Of a DNA stretch of 64,000 nucleotides, positions 28,798 through 39,100 are shown one piece after another. The stretch is from contig NZ_CANLZU010000018.1 in assembly GCF_947495715.1 (NCBI RefSeq), positions 50,341 to 114,340 on the forward strand. The letters are read 5' to 3'. A model generated the notes under the pieces. That model searched no databases. It saw only the letters and a list, made by a program, of their open reading frames with translations, and was not told the origin of the DNA. The translations under genes and the position numbers were made by a program. The stretch comes from an uncultured Oceanisphaera sp. Lineage in GTDB: Bacteria > Pseudomonadota > Gammaproteobacteria > Enterobacterales > Aeromonadaceae. Position 1 is the first letter of the stretch. Each line of letters opens with the position of its first letter.

Positions 28798-30870
28798 TTA
28801 AACCTTGCCGTAGTGATCCCTTTGCCCCAGCCAGCGCCGAATCAGCGGCTCTACCACCGTCGGGTGGCGGTCGGCCAGATAGCGCGCCAGGCGCTGTACC
28901 TCGGGCAACAAGGCCTGATCGCGTACCAGATCGGCAATTTTAAGATCCGCCAGCCCGGTCTGGCGGGTGCCGAGCAGCTCGCCCGGGCCGCGAATTTCCA
29001 GATCCTTCTGGGCGATGATAAAGCCGTCGTTGGTGTCGCGCAGTACGCCCAGACGCTGGCCGGCGGTCTTGGTCAACGGGGCGTGATAAAGCAGCACGCA
29101 GTGCGAGGCTACGGCACCCCGGCCGACCCGGCCGCGCAGCTGATGCAACTGGGCCAGGCCCAGGCGTTCCGGGTTTTCGATGATCATCAATGAGGCATTG
29201 GGTACGTCTACTCCCACTTCAATCACGGTGGTGGCGACCAAAAGGTCGAGTTTGCCATCCTTGAAGTCGGCCATCACCGCCTGTTTTTCTGCCGCCTTCA
29301 TGCGACCGTGTACCAGGCCGACCTTCAGCTCCGGCAGTTGCGCGGTCAGCTCGGCGGCGGCATCTTCCGCCGCCTGGCATTCCAGTAACTCGGATTCATC
29401 GATCAGGGTGCAGACCCAGTAGGCCTGGCGCCCCTGCTCCCGACACACCTCCCGCACCCGGGCGACGATGTCGTCGCGACGGGTGTCGGGCATGGCGACC
29501 GTGGTCACCGGGGTGCGGCCGGGCGGTAATTCGTCGATGATGGAGGTGTCCAGATCCGCATAGGCGGTCATCGCCAGGGTGCGGGGAATGGGGGTGGCGG
29601 TCATGATCAGCTGGTGCGGGTAAAACTCACCCTGACTGCCTTTTTCACGCAGAGCCAGCCGCTGGTGCACACCGAAGCGGTGTTGTTCATCGATGATCAC
29701 CAGCTCCAGGGCGTTGAATTGCACCTGTTCCTGAAACAGCGCATGGGTGCCGACGATCATGCCCAGCTCGCCATTGGCCAGCCGTTCCAGCTGCTCGGTC
29801 CGGGCCTTGCCCTTGATCTTGCCAGCCAGCCAGCCAACCTGAATGCCGAGTGGCGCCAGCCAGGCGGCGAAGTTGTTGGCATGCTGCTCGGCCAGCAGCT
29901 CGGTGGGGGCCATCAAGGCCACCTGGCCCTGGTTGCCGATCACCTGCAGTGCCGCCAGCGCCGCCACCAGGGTTTTGCCGGAGCCGACGTCGCCCTGTAC
30001 CAGCCGCATCATGGGCACGTCTTTCTGCAGATCTTCGCCGATTTCGGCCACCACCCGCTGCTGGGCACCGGTGGGCGAGAAGGGCAGCCGGGCCAGAAAG
30101 TCGTCAATCAGCCGGCGGGGATAAGACAAGCCCCGGGCCCGATGAGACTGGCTCTGCTCGCGCACCTTGAGCACCGACAGGTTGTGGGCCAGCAGCTCTT
30201 CCATCACCAGTCGTTGCTGGGCCGGGTGTGTGCCTTGCTCCAGCTCGAACAGGGCCACGGTGGCGGGTGGCCGGTGCAGCAGGCGCAGGGCATCGTTGAG
30301 GCCCAGCTGGTGGTGATAGAGGCCCTCGGGCAGCCATTCCTGCAGCGGTTGCTGATCCAGCAGCGCCAGTGCCTGATCGGTGAGCTGGCGCAGGCTTATC
30401 TGGCGCAGCCCTTCGGTGGTGCCGTACACCGGGGTCAGGTTGGCTTCGGCGGCCACCGGCTGCTCGTCCTGCTGCAGGCTGTATTCCGGATGGATAATCT
30501 CCAGGCCGTGATGGCCGGGCCTGATTTCGCCGAAGGCGCGCAGCCGGGTACCGGCGGTGAGGTGGTTTTTCTGGGCGGCGGCAAAGTTGAAAAAGCGCAG
30601 GGTCAGGGTACCGCTGTGGTCACGCATGCGGCAAACCAGCATGCGTTTGCGGCCGTAACTGATGTTGTTGTCGACGATTTCGCCGATCACGGCCACATGC
30701 ATGCCGGGCATCAGCCCGGCGATGGGGCAGACCCGAGTGCGGTCTTCGTAGCGCAGCGGCAGGTGAAACAGCAGATCCTGCACCGTTTCCAGACCCAGCC
30801 GGTGCAGTTTTTCCAACATCTTGTCGCCCACGCCCTTGAGCTGACTGAGGGACATCTTGTCCAGATTCAT
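28798..30870 (-). CDS. recG: ATP-dependent DNA helicase RecG
   Basis: Branch-migrating helicase that regresses stalled forks and processes Holliday junctions. The 690 aa align along the full length with E. coli RecG: wedge domain with TVQDLLFHLPLRYEDRT, Walker A GDVGSGKT, the DEQHRFGVHQR box (DExH type), motif III TATPIPRTLAMT, motif VI QLRGRVGRG and the C-terminal GPGELLGTRQTG. The start MNLDKMSLSQLKGVG is a few residues shorter than in E. coli. Confidence 0.97.
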   Translation of the reverse strand: MNLDKMSLSQLKGVGDKMLEKLHRLGLETVQDLLFHLPLRYEDRTRVCPIAGLMPGMHVAVIGEIVDNNISYGRKRMLVCRMRDHSGTLTLRFFNFAAAQKNHLTAGTRLRAFGEIRPGHHGLEIIHPEYSLQQDEQPVAAEANLTPVYGTTEGLRQISLRQLTDQALALLDQQPLQEWLPEGLYHHQLGLNDALRLLHRPPATVALFELEQGTHPAQQRLVMEELLAHNLSVLKVREQSQSHRARGLSYPRRLIDDFLARLPFSPTGAQQRVVAEIGEDLQKDVPMMRLVQGDVGSGKTLVAALAALQVIGNQGQVALMAPTELLAEQHANNFAAWLAPLGIQVGWLAGKIKGKARTEQLERLANGELGMIVGTHALFQEQVQFNALELVIIDEQHRFGVHQRLALREKGSQGEFYPHQLIMTATPIPRTLAMTAYADLDTSIIDELPPGRTPVTTVAMPDTRRDDIVARVREVCREQGRQAYWVCTLIDESELLECQAAEDAAAELTAQLPELKVGLVHGRMKAAEKQAVMADFKDGKLDLLVATTVIEVGVDVPNASLMIIENPERLGLAQLHQLRGRVGRGAVASHCVLLYHAPLTKTAGQRLGVLRDTNDGFIIAQKDLEIRGPGELLGTRQTGLADLKIADLVRDQALLPEVQRLARYLADRHPTVVEPLIRRWLGQRDHYGKV

Positions 30871-30966
30871 AACGGCCCCACCCTGTAAATATATACAGAG
30901 AATAGCAAAGCCGGGATTAAAAGGGGACTGGGGACTGGCCAGTCCCGAATCCCTAATCCCGGAGTT

Positions 30967-32316
30967 TTACAGCAGGCGCTTGAGCAGCACATTGGCGCGG
31001 GTACGTTGAACCCGCTTCAGCAGTCTCTGTACCGGGGCGGGATAATCCGCCAGCTCCTCGATTTCCGTGAAGTGCGCCAGGCGTTGGCAATGTTTGAGGA
31101 TATTGGCTTTTTCTGCCTCGAACTCGGCCTGTAACAGCCGCTGCGGATCCTGCAGCAGCAGGCCGTTTTCCAGATCCAGCCCCCAGGCGCGGGGGTTGAG
31201 ATTATTGCCGGTAATCATCGCCAGATCATCATCCACGAACAACCCCTTGAGATGATAGGAGTTGCGGTCGTGATGCCACAGCATGATGTTGAGCTTGCCC
31301 TGATAGATATAGGTCTGATGGGCGCGGGCAAAACGGCGCAAATTGGTTTCGTACAGATAAGGCAGGCCGCCGATGGTGCGAAACGGCTGATCCGGTGGAA
31401 TATAAAAATCGTTGGCGGTCTTGTCGCCGATCACCAGGGTGACTTCAATCCCTTTTTTCAGCAGGCCGCGAATGTCCTTGGCCAGGGGCTTGGGCAGGTT
31501 GAAGTAGGGGGTGCAGATAAACAGCTTTTCTCGCGGGCTGCGCAGCAGGTTACGAATCGCCCGGTTGAGCCGGTTGCCGAGTTTGCCCAGGCCCGCCAGT
31601 GGCGTAACGGCCACCTGGCCCGCCCCGGGGGGCATGGACGTGAATTCGTAGCGGGTGCGCTTCATCTGTGGTTTGAACTGGCGAATGGCATGGCGCAGCT
31701 GGCGGGCGTTGGGAATGGGTTCTGCCGTCAGCAAGGGCACCGCCGGGTTATCGGCAAACAACCGGTTCATGTAATCGACCATGGTGTCCGCCAGCCGGGC
31801 ATCGGTAAACTGGTGATAACGGTCGAAGCGATAGCGATCCTGTTGATGCAGATAAATATCGTTGAGGCTGGCGCCGGAATACAGCAGGGTATCGTCGAAC
31901 ACGAAGCCTTTGAGATGCAGCACGCCCAGGATTTCACGACCCTTGACCGGCACCCCGTAAATGGCGATGGGGTCGGCATAACGGGCGGCAAATTCCTGAT
32001 ACATCCGGTGGTTCCCACCCTGGCCCTGGTGGCCAATCAGGCCACGCTGGGCCCGGTGAAAGTCGACGAACAGGCGAATATCCAGCGCGGGGCGAGCCTG
32101 CTTGGCCTCATGGAGGGCGGTCAGAATTTCACGGCCGGCCTCGTCATCCTGCAGATAGAGTGCCGCCAGATAGATGCGGGTATGGGCGGTAGCGATCAGT
32201 TCCAGCAACCGCTGCTTGAAGCTGCGAGCGGAGTGCAGTGTCTGCACCTGGTCGGCATTGACCGCCAGCGTAGGCAGTCGTTCCAGCAAGGCGCGATAAT
32301 CGTTGGCTAGTGGCAT
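30967..32316 (-). CDS. pssA: CDP-diacylglycerol-serine O-phosphatidyltransferase
   Basis: Makes phosphatidylserine, the precursor of phosphatidylethanolamine, at the inner membrane surface. The 449-aa protein is the gammaproteobacterial phospholipase-D-like type (E. coli PssA is 451 aa). It has two HKD motifs: LHLKGFVFDDTLLYSGASLNDIY in the first half and YHLKGLFVDDDLAMITGNNLNPRAWGLD in the second. The basic C-terminus (RLLKRVQRTRANVLLKRLL) fits membrane association. No neighbour is functionally related. Confidence 0.95.
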   Translation of the reverse strand: MPLANDYRALLERLPTLAVNADQVQTLHSARSFKQRLLELIATAHTRIYLAALYLQDDEAGREILTALHEAKQARPALDIRLFVDFHRAQRGLIGHQGQGGNHRMYQEFAARYADPIAIYGVPVKGREILGVLHLKGFVFDDTLLYSGASLNDIYLHQQDRYRFDRYHQFTDARLADTMVDYMNRLFADNPAVPLLTAEPIPNARQLRHAIRQFKPQMKRTRYEFTSMPPGAGQVAVTPLAGLGKLGNRLNRAIRNLLRSPREKLFICTPYFNLPKPLAKDIRGLLKKGIEVTLVIGDKTANDFYIPPDQPFRTIGGLPYLYETNLRRFARAHQTYIYQGKLNIMLWHHDRNSYHLKGLFVDDDLAMITGNNLNPRAWGLDLENGLLLQDPQRLLQAEFEAEKANILKHCQRLAHFTEIEELADYPAPVQRLLKRVQRTRANVLLKRLL

Positions 32317-32643
32317 AGATGGACCCGGTTAATAAGACTGCGGTGCAAGATCGGTTTCGCACGACAAGATTCGGAGCAGTTTACCGAATTTAGGGGAAAG
32401 GCAGCAAATTAGTGCGGCGTATGTCGTACGTTCGTAATACGAAGCATCAGTAGGGTTACCTTCGCCGACACGCTTCAAGCCCATCCATGGGGCGCTCGGC
32501 AAATGCCGTCGACTGCCAGGGATGGCAGGAATGCCGAAAATGCAGGAGCAATTTTTCGGCCCTGGCATTTGACGGTCGGCTACGGCAATCCCTGCTGCTA
32601 CTTCTAGTAGCCCCTAATCCCTAATCCCTAATCCCCAGGCGTC
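32317..32643. repeat. Intergenic family-B palindrome and CCCTAAT heptamers
   Basis: A family-B element occupies about 32450-32602, in the opposite orientation to the copy at 43024-43130: left arm AGTAGGGTTACCTTCGCCGAC, right arm GTCGGCTACGGCAATCCCTGCT. Inside is a further inverted block (CTGCCAGGGATGGCAG). The gap ends in three to four CCCTAAT heptamers (32611-32637) just before the peptidase stop. No gene was seen. Confidence 0.75.
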
Positions 32644-34434
32644 TTACAAGGGTCGGGTGGCCTGCTCCAGCCAGGCCAGATCATCGCCGCTCAGTTGCGG
32701 GCTGACTCGCTCCCATACCGTCTTGTGGTAGTGGTTCAGCCACTGCACATGTTTGGCTTCGAGCCAGTTCACATCGAGCAGCCGGGTATCGAAGGGCACC
32801 AGGGTCAGGGTTTCGAGCTCGAACACCGGAATGTCGCCGTCGGTGTCGGCGGGCTGCACCACCTGCAGGTTTTCGCAGCGAATGCCAAAACCGTCTTCGC
32901 GATAATAACCGGGCTCGTTGGAGACGATCATGCCGGTGGTCAGCGGTACCGTGCTGCCCTTGGGCGAAATGCGCTGCGGCCCTTCGTGCACGCTGAGATA
33001 ATGGCCCACGCCGTGGCCGGTGCCGTGGTCGAAGTTATAGCCCTGTTGCCACAGCGGCATGCGGGCCAGGGCGTCCAGCTGCAGGCCGCCGGTACCGGCA
33101 GGAAAGCGGGCGCAGGCCAGGTCGATATGGCCGCGCAGCACCAGAGTAAACAGTTTGCGCATCTCGTCGGTAGGCTGACCCACGGCGACGGTACGGGTGA
33201 TGTCGGTGGTGCCGTCCAGATACTGGCCGCCGGAGTCCACCAGGTAGATGGCATCTTGCCCCAGGGCACGCGGGGTGCCGTTGTCGTGGTGGTAATGACA
33301 CATGGCGGCATTGGGGCCCAGCGCCGAGATGGTGTTGAAGCTCGGCTCTACAAACTCGGGGTTTTGCCGACGAAAGGCCGCCAGCCGGTCGGCCAGGGTG
33401 CCTTCGTCTTCCTGCTCGGGATTTGGTTGCTGCAGTCGGCGATCCAGCCAGGCCAGAAAACGGCTGACGGCGGCACCATCGCGCAGGTGGGCGGCGCGGC
33501 TGCCGTTCACTTCTACCGGATTCTTGCAGGCCTTGGGCAGCATGCAGGGATCGTCGGCCAGCACCAGCTTGGCACCGGCCTGGCTCAGCACCAGGGCGCT
33601 CCAGGCGTTGGCGGTGTGCGGATCGAGTTGTACCCGGGCGCCTTGTTTGCCTAGCGTCTTCAGTGCGGCTTCCAGCTCGCCGACCGGGGCCAGGGCCACG
33701 TCCTGACCGCAGTGGCCGGCCAGATCCAGATCTTCGAATTTGGTCGTATCGGCAAACAGTTGTACGGCGCCGTTTCGATGCAACAGGGCAAAGCTCAGCA
33801 CCACCGGCAAACAGTCGATATCCCGGCCGCGAATGTTCAGCAGCCAGTTGATGGGCTCGGCCTGGGTCAGCAGTTGGGCGTCGATATTGCCGGTAGCCAG
33901 GGTGTCGGCGATGCGGCTGCGTTTGGCTTCGCTGTGCTGACCGCTGTATTCCTGACTGAGCAACAAGGCCGGGTGGCTGGCAGGCACCGGTCTGTCGTGC
34001 CAGTGCTGATCAATCAGATTTTCCGTGAACGGCACCAGGGTGATGTTGCTGGCGGCCAGCCGGGTTTCGGCCCTCTGGTGCCAGTGATGACTGTGCAGGC
34101 GAGGATCGAACCCCACCCTGCTGCCGAGGGGCAATTCTGCGAGCAGCCAGTCCAGATAAGGTTCGCTAATCAGGTGATGATATTCAAACAGCGCCGGGTC
34201 GCACTGATGACGCACCTGCACCGTATAACGACCATCCACAAACACCGCCGCCTTGTCGGCCAGCACCACGGCGGCGCCGGCAGAGCCGTTGAAACCGCTG
34301 ATCCAGTCCAGCCGCTCGGCATAGGGGGGTATGTATTCACCCAGGTGCTCGTCGTCGTGGGGCACGATAAAGGCGTGCAGACCCTGTGATGTCATGCTGT
34401 TGCGCACGGCGTTGAGGCGAGAGGCATGGGTCAT
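32644..34434 (-). CDS. Xaa-Pro aminopeptidase (M24B, large form)
   Basis: 596-aa cytosolic metallopeptidase cleaving N-terminal Xaa-Pro bonds. It is of the long aminopeptidase P type, with two creatinase-like N-terminal domains and a C-terminal pita-bread catalytic domain. Metal ligands are visible: Asp in YLVDSGGQYLDGTTDITRTVA, His in FDHGTGHGVGHYLSVHEGP, Glu in SNEPGYYREDGFGIRCENLQVV. The eukaryote-like long form is common in gammaproteobacteria. It lies just downstream of a broken GntR fragment on the same strand. Confidence 0.93.
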   Translation of the reverse strand: MTHASRLNAVRNSMTSQGLHAFIVPHDDEHLGEYIPPYAERLDWISGFNGSAGAAVVLADKAAVFVDGRYTVQVRHQCDPALFEYHHLISEPYLDWLLAELPLGSRVGFDPRLHSHHWHQRAETRLAASNITLVPFTENLIDQHWHDRPVPASHPALLLSQEYSGQHSEAKRSRIADTLATGNIDAQLLTQAEPINWLLNIRGRDIDCLPVVLSFALLHRNGAVQLFADTTKFEDLDLAGHCGQDVALAPVGELEAALKTLGKQGARVQLDPHTANAWSALVLSQAGAKLVLADDPCMLPKACKNPVEVNGSRAAHLRDGAAVSRFLAWLDRRLQQPNPEQEDEGTLADRLAAFRRQNPEFVEPSFNTISALGPNAAMCHYHHDNGTPRALGQDAIYLVDSGGQYLDGTTDITRTVAVGQPTDEMRKLFTLVLRGHIDLACARFPAGTGGLQLDALARMPLWQQGYNFDHGTGHGVGHYLSVHEGPQRISPKGSTVPLTTGMIVSNEPGYYREDGFGIRCENLQVVQPADTDGDIPVFELETLTLVPFDTRLLDVNWLEAKHVQWLNHYHKTVWERVSPQLSGDDLAWLEQATRPL

Positions 34435-34439
34435 GGTGT

Positions 34440-34597
34440 CTCCTTAGCGAGAAGTAAGCCGTTGCTTGATGAGCTGGATTCCCGGTGCGCCTCAAAGCGT
34501 ACCAGCACCTGGGGCGTCCAGTTGCATCAGCGCCTCGCGCACCGGCCCGGCTGACATTCAGCTCCTGGGCCAGGGTTTTGTAAGGCGTTCGGCTCAT
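34440..34597 (-). pseudogene. Frameshifted N-terminal fragment of a GntR-family regulator
   Basis: From the ATG at 34597 the minus strand reads MSRTPYKTLAQELNVSR in one frame. It continues as GPVREALMQLDAP in another, then VLVRFEAHR and GIQLIKQRLTSR after further shifts. Joined, these spell the winged helix-turn-helix of a GntR/FCD regulator (LAQELNVSRGPVREALMQL...VRFEAHRGIQ). The rest of the gene is absent, replaced by the peptidase gene. CGTATACG at 34605-34612, 7 bp upstream, resembles the GTATAC core of operators of this family. Decayed remnant; no product expected. Confidence 0.7.
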
Positions 34598-34676
34598 CTG
34601 GCATCGTATACGGTTTGCGATGAAGTCACTCTACTCTGCCTTGATTCGGTTGGCAAACGGGGCCGTTTGGCCGGGA

Positions 34677-35591
34677 TCAGGATGTTTCTGATCCCTGTTG
34701 CCGGTGCCGTTTGGATTTGCTCTTCAATTGCTGAATCAGCAGCGCCGCCACTATCATCGACAGCCCGACCAGAGTGGCGGGGTAGATTTCTTCGCCCACC
34801 AGAAAACGCAGCAGCAACAGCGAAGCGAAGGGCGAAATGAAAATCAGGTTGGAGATGCGGGCGGTGTTTTCGGCATAACGCATGGCCAGCAGCCACATCA
34901 CGAAGGCGAAGCCCATTTCGAACAGCCCCACATAGATGGCACCCACCCAGCCCTGCCAGGCGGTAAGATTAAAATCGGACCACAAGGCCGTGGCCAGCAC
35001 GATGATCGGCAGCGCCAGCACAAAACTCAGGGTCAGCGCCACCAGGGGATCGTCCTGGTTGCGGGCGCTTAAAATCCAGTAACCGGCCCAGAGCAGGGTG
35101 GAAAACAGCGCCAGTGCGACCCCGAGCGGATCTTCGAAGTTGAGGCTGAGCAGGTCGCCCCTGGTGGCGATCACCATGGCGCCGAGGTAGCCAAGCACTA
35201 TGGCTATCCCGTCCTGTTTGCGAATCTTCTGCCCGAGAAAGGGCACTGCCAGCAGGGTCAGGGTGATAGCCCAGGTGTAATTGAGCGTTTGTGCCTGCTG
35301 GGCGGGCAGCCGGTCATAGGCCTGAAACAGCACCAGATAATAGAGCGCCGGATTGATTGCTCCCAGCAGCAGATAATAGCCGGGGCGGGCGCGAAAATAG
35401 CGTGCCAGATAGGTCAGCTTGCCCTGCCACGCCAGCATGCCGAGCAGCAGCAGCAAGGAACTGACGGTAGCCACCAGCAATAGCTGGGCCGGAGAAAAGT
35501 AACCGAGTGACAGCTTGAAGGCGGTGGCGACGGTAGACCAGCAGGCCACGGCACCCAGCCCGAACAGATAGGCTTTTTTCTGATCTTTCAT
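34677..35591 (-). CDS. EamA/DMT-family permease
   Basis: 304-aa inner-membrane protein with ten predicted helices in two EamA repeats (for example LFGLGAVACWSTVATAFKLSL, NPALYYLVLFQAYDRLPAQQAQTLNYTWAITLTLLAVPFLG, and the second-half ALFSTLLWAGYWILSARNQDD). Drug/metabolite transporters of this kind export amino acids, metabolites or drugs; the substrate is not predictable. The C-terminus is strongly basic (KSKSKRHRQQ). The remnant of a GntR regulator lies just downstream on the same strand, but no link can be shown. Confidence 0.9.
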   Translation of the reverse strand: MKDQKKAYLFGLGAVACWSTVATAFKLSLGYFSPAQLLLVATVSSLLLLLGMLAWQGKLTYLARYFRARPGYYLLLGAINPALYYLVLFQAYDRLPAQQAQTLNYTWAITLTLLAVPFLGQKIRKQDGIAIVLGYLGAMVIATRGDLLSLNFEDPLGVALALFSTLLWAGYWILSARNQDDPLVALTLSFVLALPIIVLATALWSDFNLTAWQGWVGAIYVGLFEMGFAFVMWLLAMRYAENTARISNLIFISPFASLLLLRFLVGEEIYPATLVGLSMIVAALLIQQLKSKSKRHRQQGSETS

Positions 35592-35715
35592 ATTGTTATC
35601 AACTGTTTGTTATTCACTGTTACCCACACATGCAGAGAAGGGAACAGGGAACGAGGGCAGAAAGCGGGCCAGTGTAGGAAGCCGGGGGACAAGGAGCAAG
35701 GGGCGGGCGTCACGG

Positions 35716-35913
35716 TTATTCCAATTCCTCGAAGGGACGGCGTTTTTCTTCCTCCAGTGTGAGTTCCTCCAGAATTCGGACCCGTTCGCGCAGTTGCCGG
35801 TTTTCCGCTTCCAGCGCCTGTAATCTATCGTCGAGCTCGCTCTGAGTCCGGCCCTGGTTGACCAGCAGCAATACCAGACCGATGGCCAGCCCCAACAACA
35901 GTATCCACAGCAT
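35716..35913 (-). CDS. Small membrane protein with C-terminal coiled coil
   Basis: 65-aa protein: a hydrophobic N-terminal helix (MLWILLLGLAIGLVLLLVN), then a charged heptad-like region (QSELDDRLQALEAENRQLRERVRILEELTLEEEKRRPFEELE) that should form a coiled coil. Its architecture resembles PspB (small, bitopic, coiled coil, similar length), but the sequence is not clearly PspB and no other psp gene is nearby. GGGAGAG stands 4 nt before the ATG, supporting a real gene. Function unknown. Confidence 0.72.
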   Translation of the reverse strand: MLWILLLGLAIGLVLLLVNQGRTQSELDDRLQALEAENRQLRERVRILEELTLEEEKRRPFEELE

Positions 35914-36052
35914 GATGCTCTCCCTGTGTTAACGATTAGCTACGTTCCTACAGCATGGCGCAAAAAACCGAAATGACTGATCAAGCGCCGGTGTCTGCGT
36001 AATGGATGCCCGCCTTCGCGAGCATGACGGAGGAAACCCGTTCCGCAAAGAA

Positions 36053-36077
36053 AAAGGGCTGCACGAGGCAGCCCTTT
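36053..36077 (-). terminator. Rho-independent terminator after the RND pump operon
   Basis: AAAGGGCTGC / GCAGCCCTTT, a perfect 10-bp stem with a 5-nt loop, followed on the minus strand by TTTTTC. It lies 28 bp beyond the stop codon of the RND permease gene. Confidence 0.9.
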
Positions 36078-36104
36078 GATTCACTTCATTACTTTGAAAC
36101 GGGA

Positions 36105-39100
36105 TTAATGATTACCCAGTGCCTTGGGCGCCTGGTCTTCATCAAACTCCGGCAGCGGCTTGTGATGTGATGCGATGAAGGTGTAGATCACCGGCAGCAC
36201 GAACAGGGTAAACAGGGTACCTATGCTCAGGCCGGAGACGATGACGATACCCATGCCGAAGCGGGAAACGGCACCGGCACCCACCGCAAACAGCAGCGGT
36301 ATCAAACCGGCGACCATGGCGGCGGTGGTCATCAGAATGGCGCGCAGACGAATGCGGGCGGCCACCCGAATGGCGTCGGTACGGTTCAGTCCCCGGTGCA
36401 GCTGTTCTTCCTTGGCCACCTCACACATCAGAATGCCGTGCTTGGTGATGATGCCGACCAGGGTGATCAACCCCACCTGGGTATAGATGTTCATGGTTGC
36501 CAGCCCCCAAGCCAGCGCGATCAGGGCGCCGGAAATGGCCAGCGGCACCGAGACCATGATCACCAGCGGATCGCGCACGCTCTCGAACTGGGACGCCAGC
36601 ACCAGGAAGATGATGAACAGCGCCAGCAGAAAGGTCATGTACAGGGCGTTACCCTCGGTCACGAACTGACGAGCGGCACCCAGGTAGTCATGGTTGTAGC
36701 CGTTGGGCAGCTCGGCGCTTACGCTCTGCTCCAGAAAGCCGATGGCATCGCCCATCGACACACCCGGCGTCAGTACGGCACCGATGGTGGCCGAATTCAG
36801 CTGGTTGTAGTGGGGCAGGGAGCGAGGCTGAGCTTCCATGGTGATGGACACCAGGTTGGCCAGCGGCACCATGTCACCGTTGTGGGCGCGCACATAGTAG
36901 TCCTTGATGGAGTCCGGATTGAGCCGGTTTGAACGGATGACCTGAGGGATCACCTCGTAGCTGCGGCCGTCCAGATCCACCCGGTTGACATAGCCGTCAC
37001 TCATCATGGTCGACAGGGTCATGGCGATGTCCTGCATGGTGACGCCATAGGCGCCGGCCTTGTCCCGGTTGACCTTGATGTTCATGGTGCCCGAGTCAAA
37101 CGCCAGATCCAGCTCGCTGTAAACGAACAGCGGGCTCTGGCTGACCTTGCCCAGCGCCTCGGCGGCCACATCATAGAGGCTTTCAAAGCTGTTGGGGGTG
37201 GTCAGCACATACTGTACCGGCAGACCGCTGGAAGCACCGGGCAGCTCGGGAAAGCCGAAGGCACTGATGGCGACTGCCGGAATGGCCTGCAGCGGCGGCG
37301 TAACCCGCTCGATCACCGTTTTCTGGCTGTCGCGCTGACTCCAGGGTTTGAGTACGGCCACGGCCAGACCCTGGTTGGCATTGGGTACGCCGGCAATGGT
37401 CAGGGAGGTGGCGAGGCCGTCTTCCTTGTTGAGCACTTCCACCGCCTTGCGCATGTTGTTCTCGATGTAATCGAGGTTGGCGGAGTTGGGTGCCTTGGCC
37501 ATCATCAGGAAGGCGCCCTTGTCTTCACTCGGTGCCAGCTCGCTGGGAATAAAGCTGAACAACACCGGCATGGAGCCGAACACCAGTACCGCGAAGGCAA
37601 TCACCACCGGGCGCCTGGCCAGCACCGCATCCAGCATGCGGGCATAGCCGGCGGTGAGCTTGTCCAGGGTGTTTTCCACCCCGCGCTCGAAGCGGTTGGG
37701 GTTGGTGTGGGCTTTAAGCAACTTGGAGCACATCATCGGCGACAGGGTCAGTGCCACTATGCCGGAGATGAACACGGCGCCGGCCAGGGTCAGGGCGAAT
37801 TCCTTGAACAGGGAGCCGGTAATGCCGCTCATCAGCGCGATGGGTGCATATACCGCCGCCAGGGTGATGGTCATGGTAATGACCGGCACGGCAATTTCCC
37901 GGGTACCGATAATGGCGGCCCGGTAGGGTGACTCGCCGGCCTTGATATGCCGGTCGACGTTTTCCACCACTACGATGGCGTCATCCACCACCAGACCGAT
38001 GGCCAGCACCATGGCCAGCAGCGTCATCAGGTTGATACTGAAGCCGAAAAAGCTCATCAGAATGGCCACCCCGATCAGCGACAGCGGAATCGTGATGATG
38101 GGGATCAGCACCGCCCGCAGCGAGCCGAGGAACAGGGTGATCACGATGATAACGATCAGCGAGGCTTCGAGTATGGTCTTGATCACCTCACTGATGGACT
38201 CGTTGATGGCGTCGGTGGCGTCGTACAACAGTTTCATCTTGATGGTGTCGGGCATGTTGCGTTCGAGGCTGGGCAGCATCTCACGCACATTGTCCGCCAC
38301 GCTCAGCGGATTGGCGGACGGGGTCGGATCCACCCCGATAATCACCGCCGACTCGCCGTCGGCCAGGGCGCGTACCACGTCGTGGCTTTTTTCCAGCGAT
38401 ACCTGGGCGATATCGCGCAGTCTTACCACGGCGTCGTCACGGGTGGCGACCACCAGCGTCTCGAGTTCTTCGGCATTCTCGATCTGGGTGTTGATGTCGC
38501 TGTTGTACAGCATGAAATAGCCGGTGGCCTGGCCGGCGGCGGCCTGGAAGTTGTTGGCCTGCAGTACCGACAGCACCTCGGGGGCGGTCAGCTGATGGGC
38601 GGCCATGCGCAGCGGATCCAGCCAGATGCGCAGCGCGAACTTGGCGCCACCGAACAGGTTGATCTTGGCCACCCCGTCTACCGAATAGAACTGGGGTCGT
38701 ATCACCCGCTCCAGATAGTCGTTGATCTGGGGCGCGTTCAGCTCCTCACTGCTGAAGGAGATGTACATGATGGAGGTGGAGGCCCCCGTGGTCATCTCCA
38801 GGCTGGGATCTTCCGCTTCCCGTGGCAGTTGGGAGCGCACCGAGTTGACCCGCGCCAGTATGTCCGACAATGCGGCGTTGGAGTCGGTGTTCAGCTTCAT
38901 CTGCACCGTGATTTTGGAGCTGCCGTTGCTGCTGCTGGAGCTCATGAAATCGATGTTGTCGGCCTGGGCGATGGCCTGTTCCAGCGGCTGGGTAATAAAG
39001 CCCTGAATCAGATCGGCGCTGGCACCGAAATAGCCGGTGCTGACGGTGATGACGGTGTTGGTCATCTCGGGGTATTCACGCACCTGCATTTTCTGCAGGG

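Noticed and set aside
34337..34597. 86-codon minus-strand open frame as an intact gene
   Set aside because: Only its first 17 codons resemble a protein family; the rest is a frameshifted GntR remnant running into the peptidase gene in another frame.
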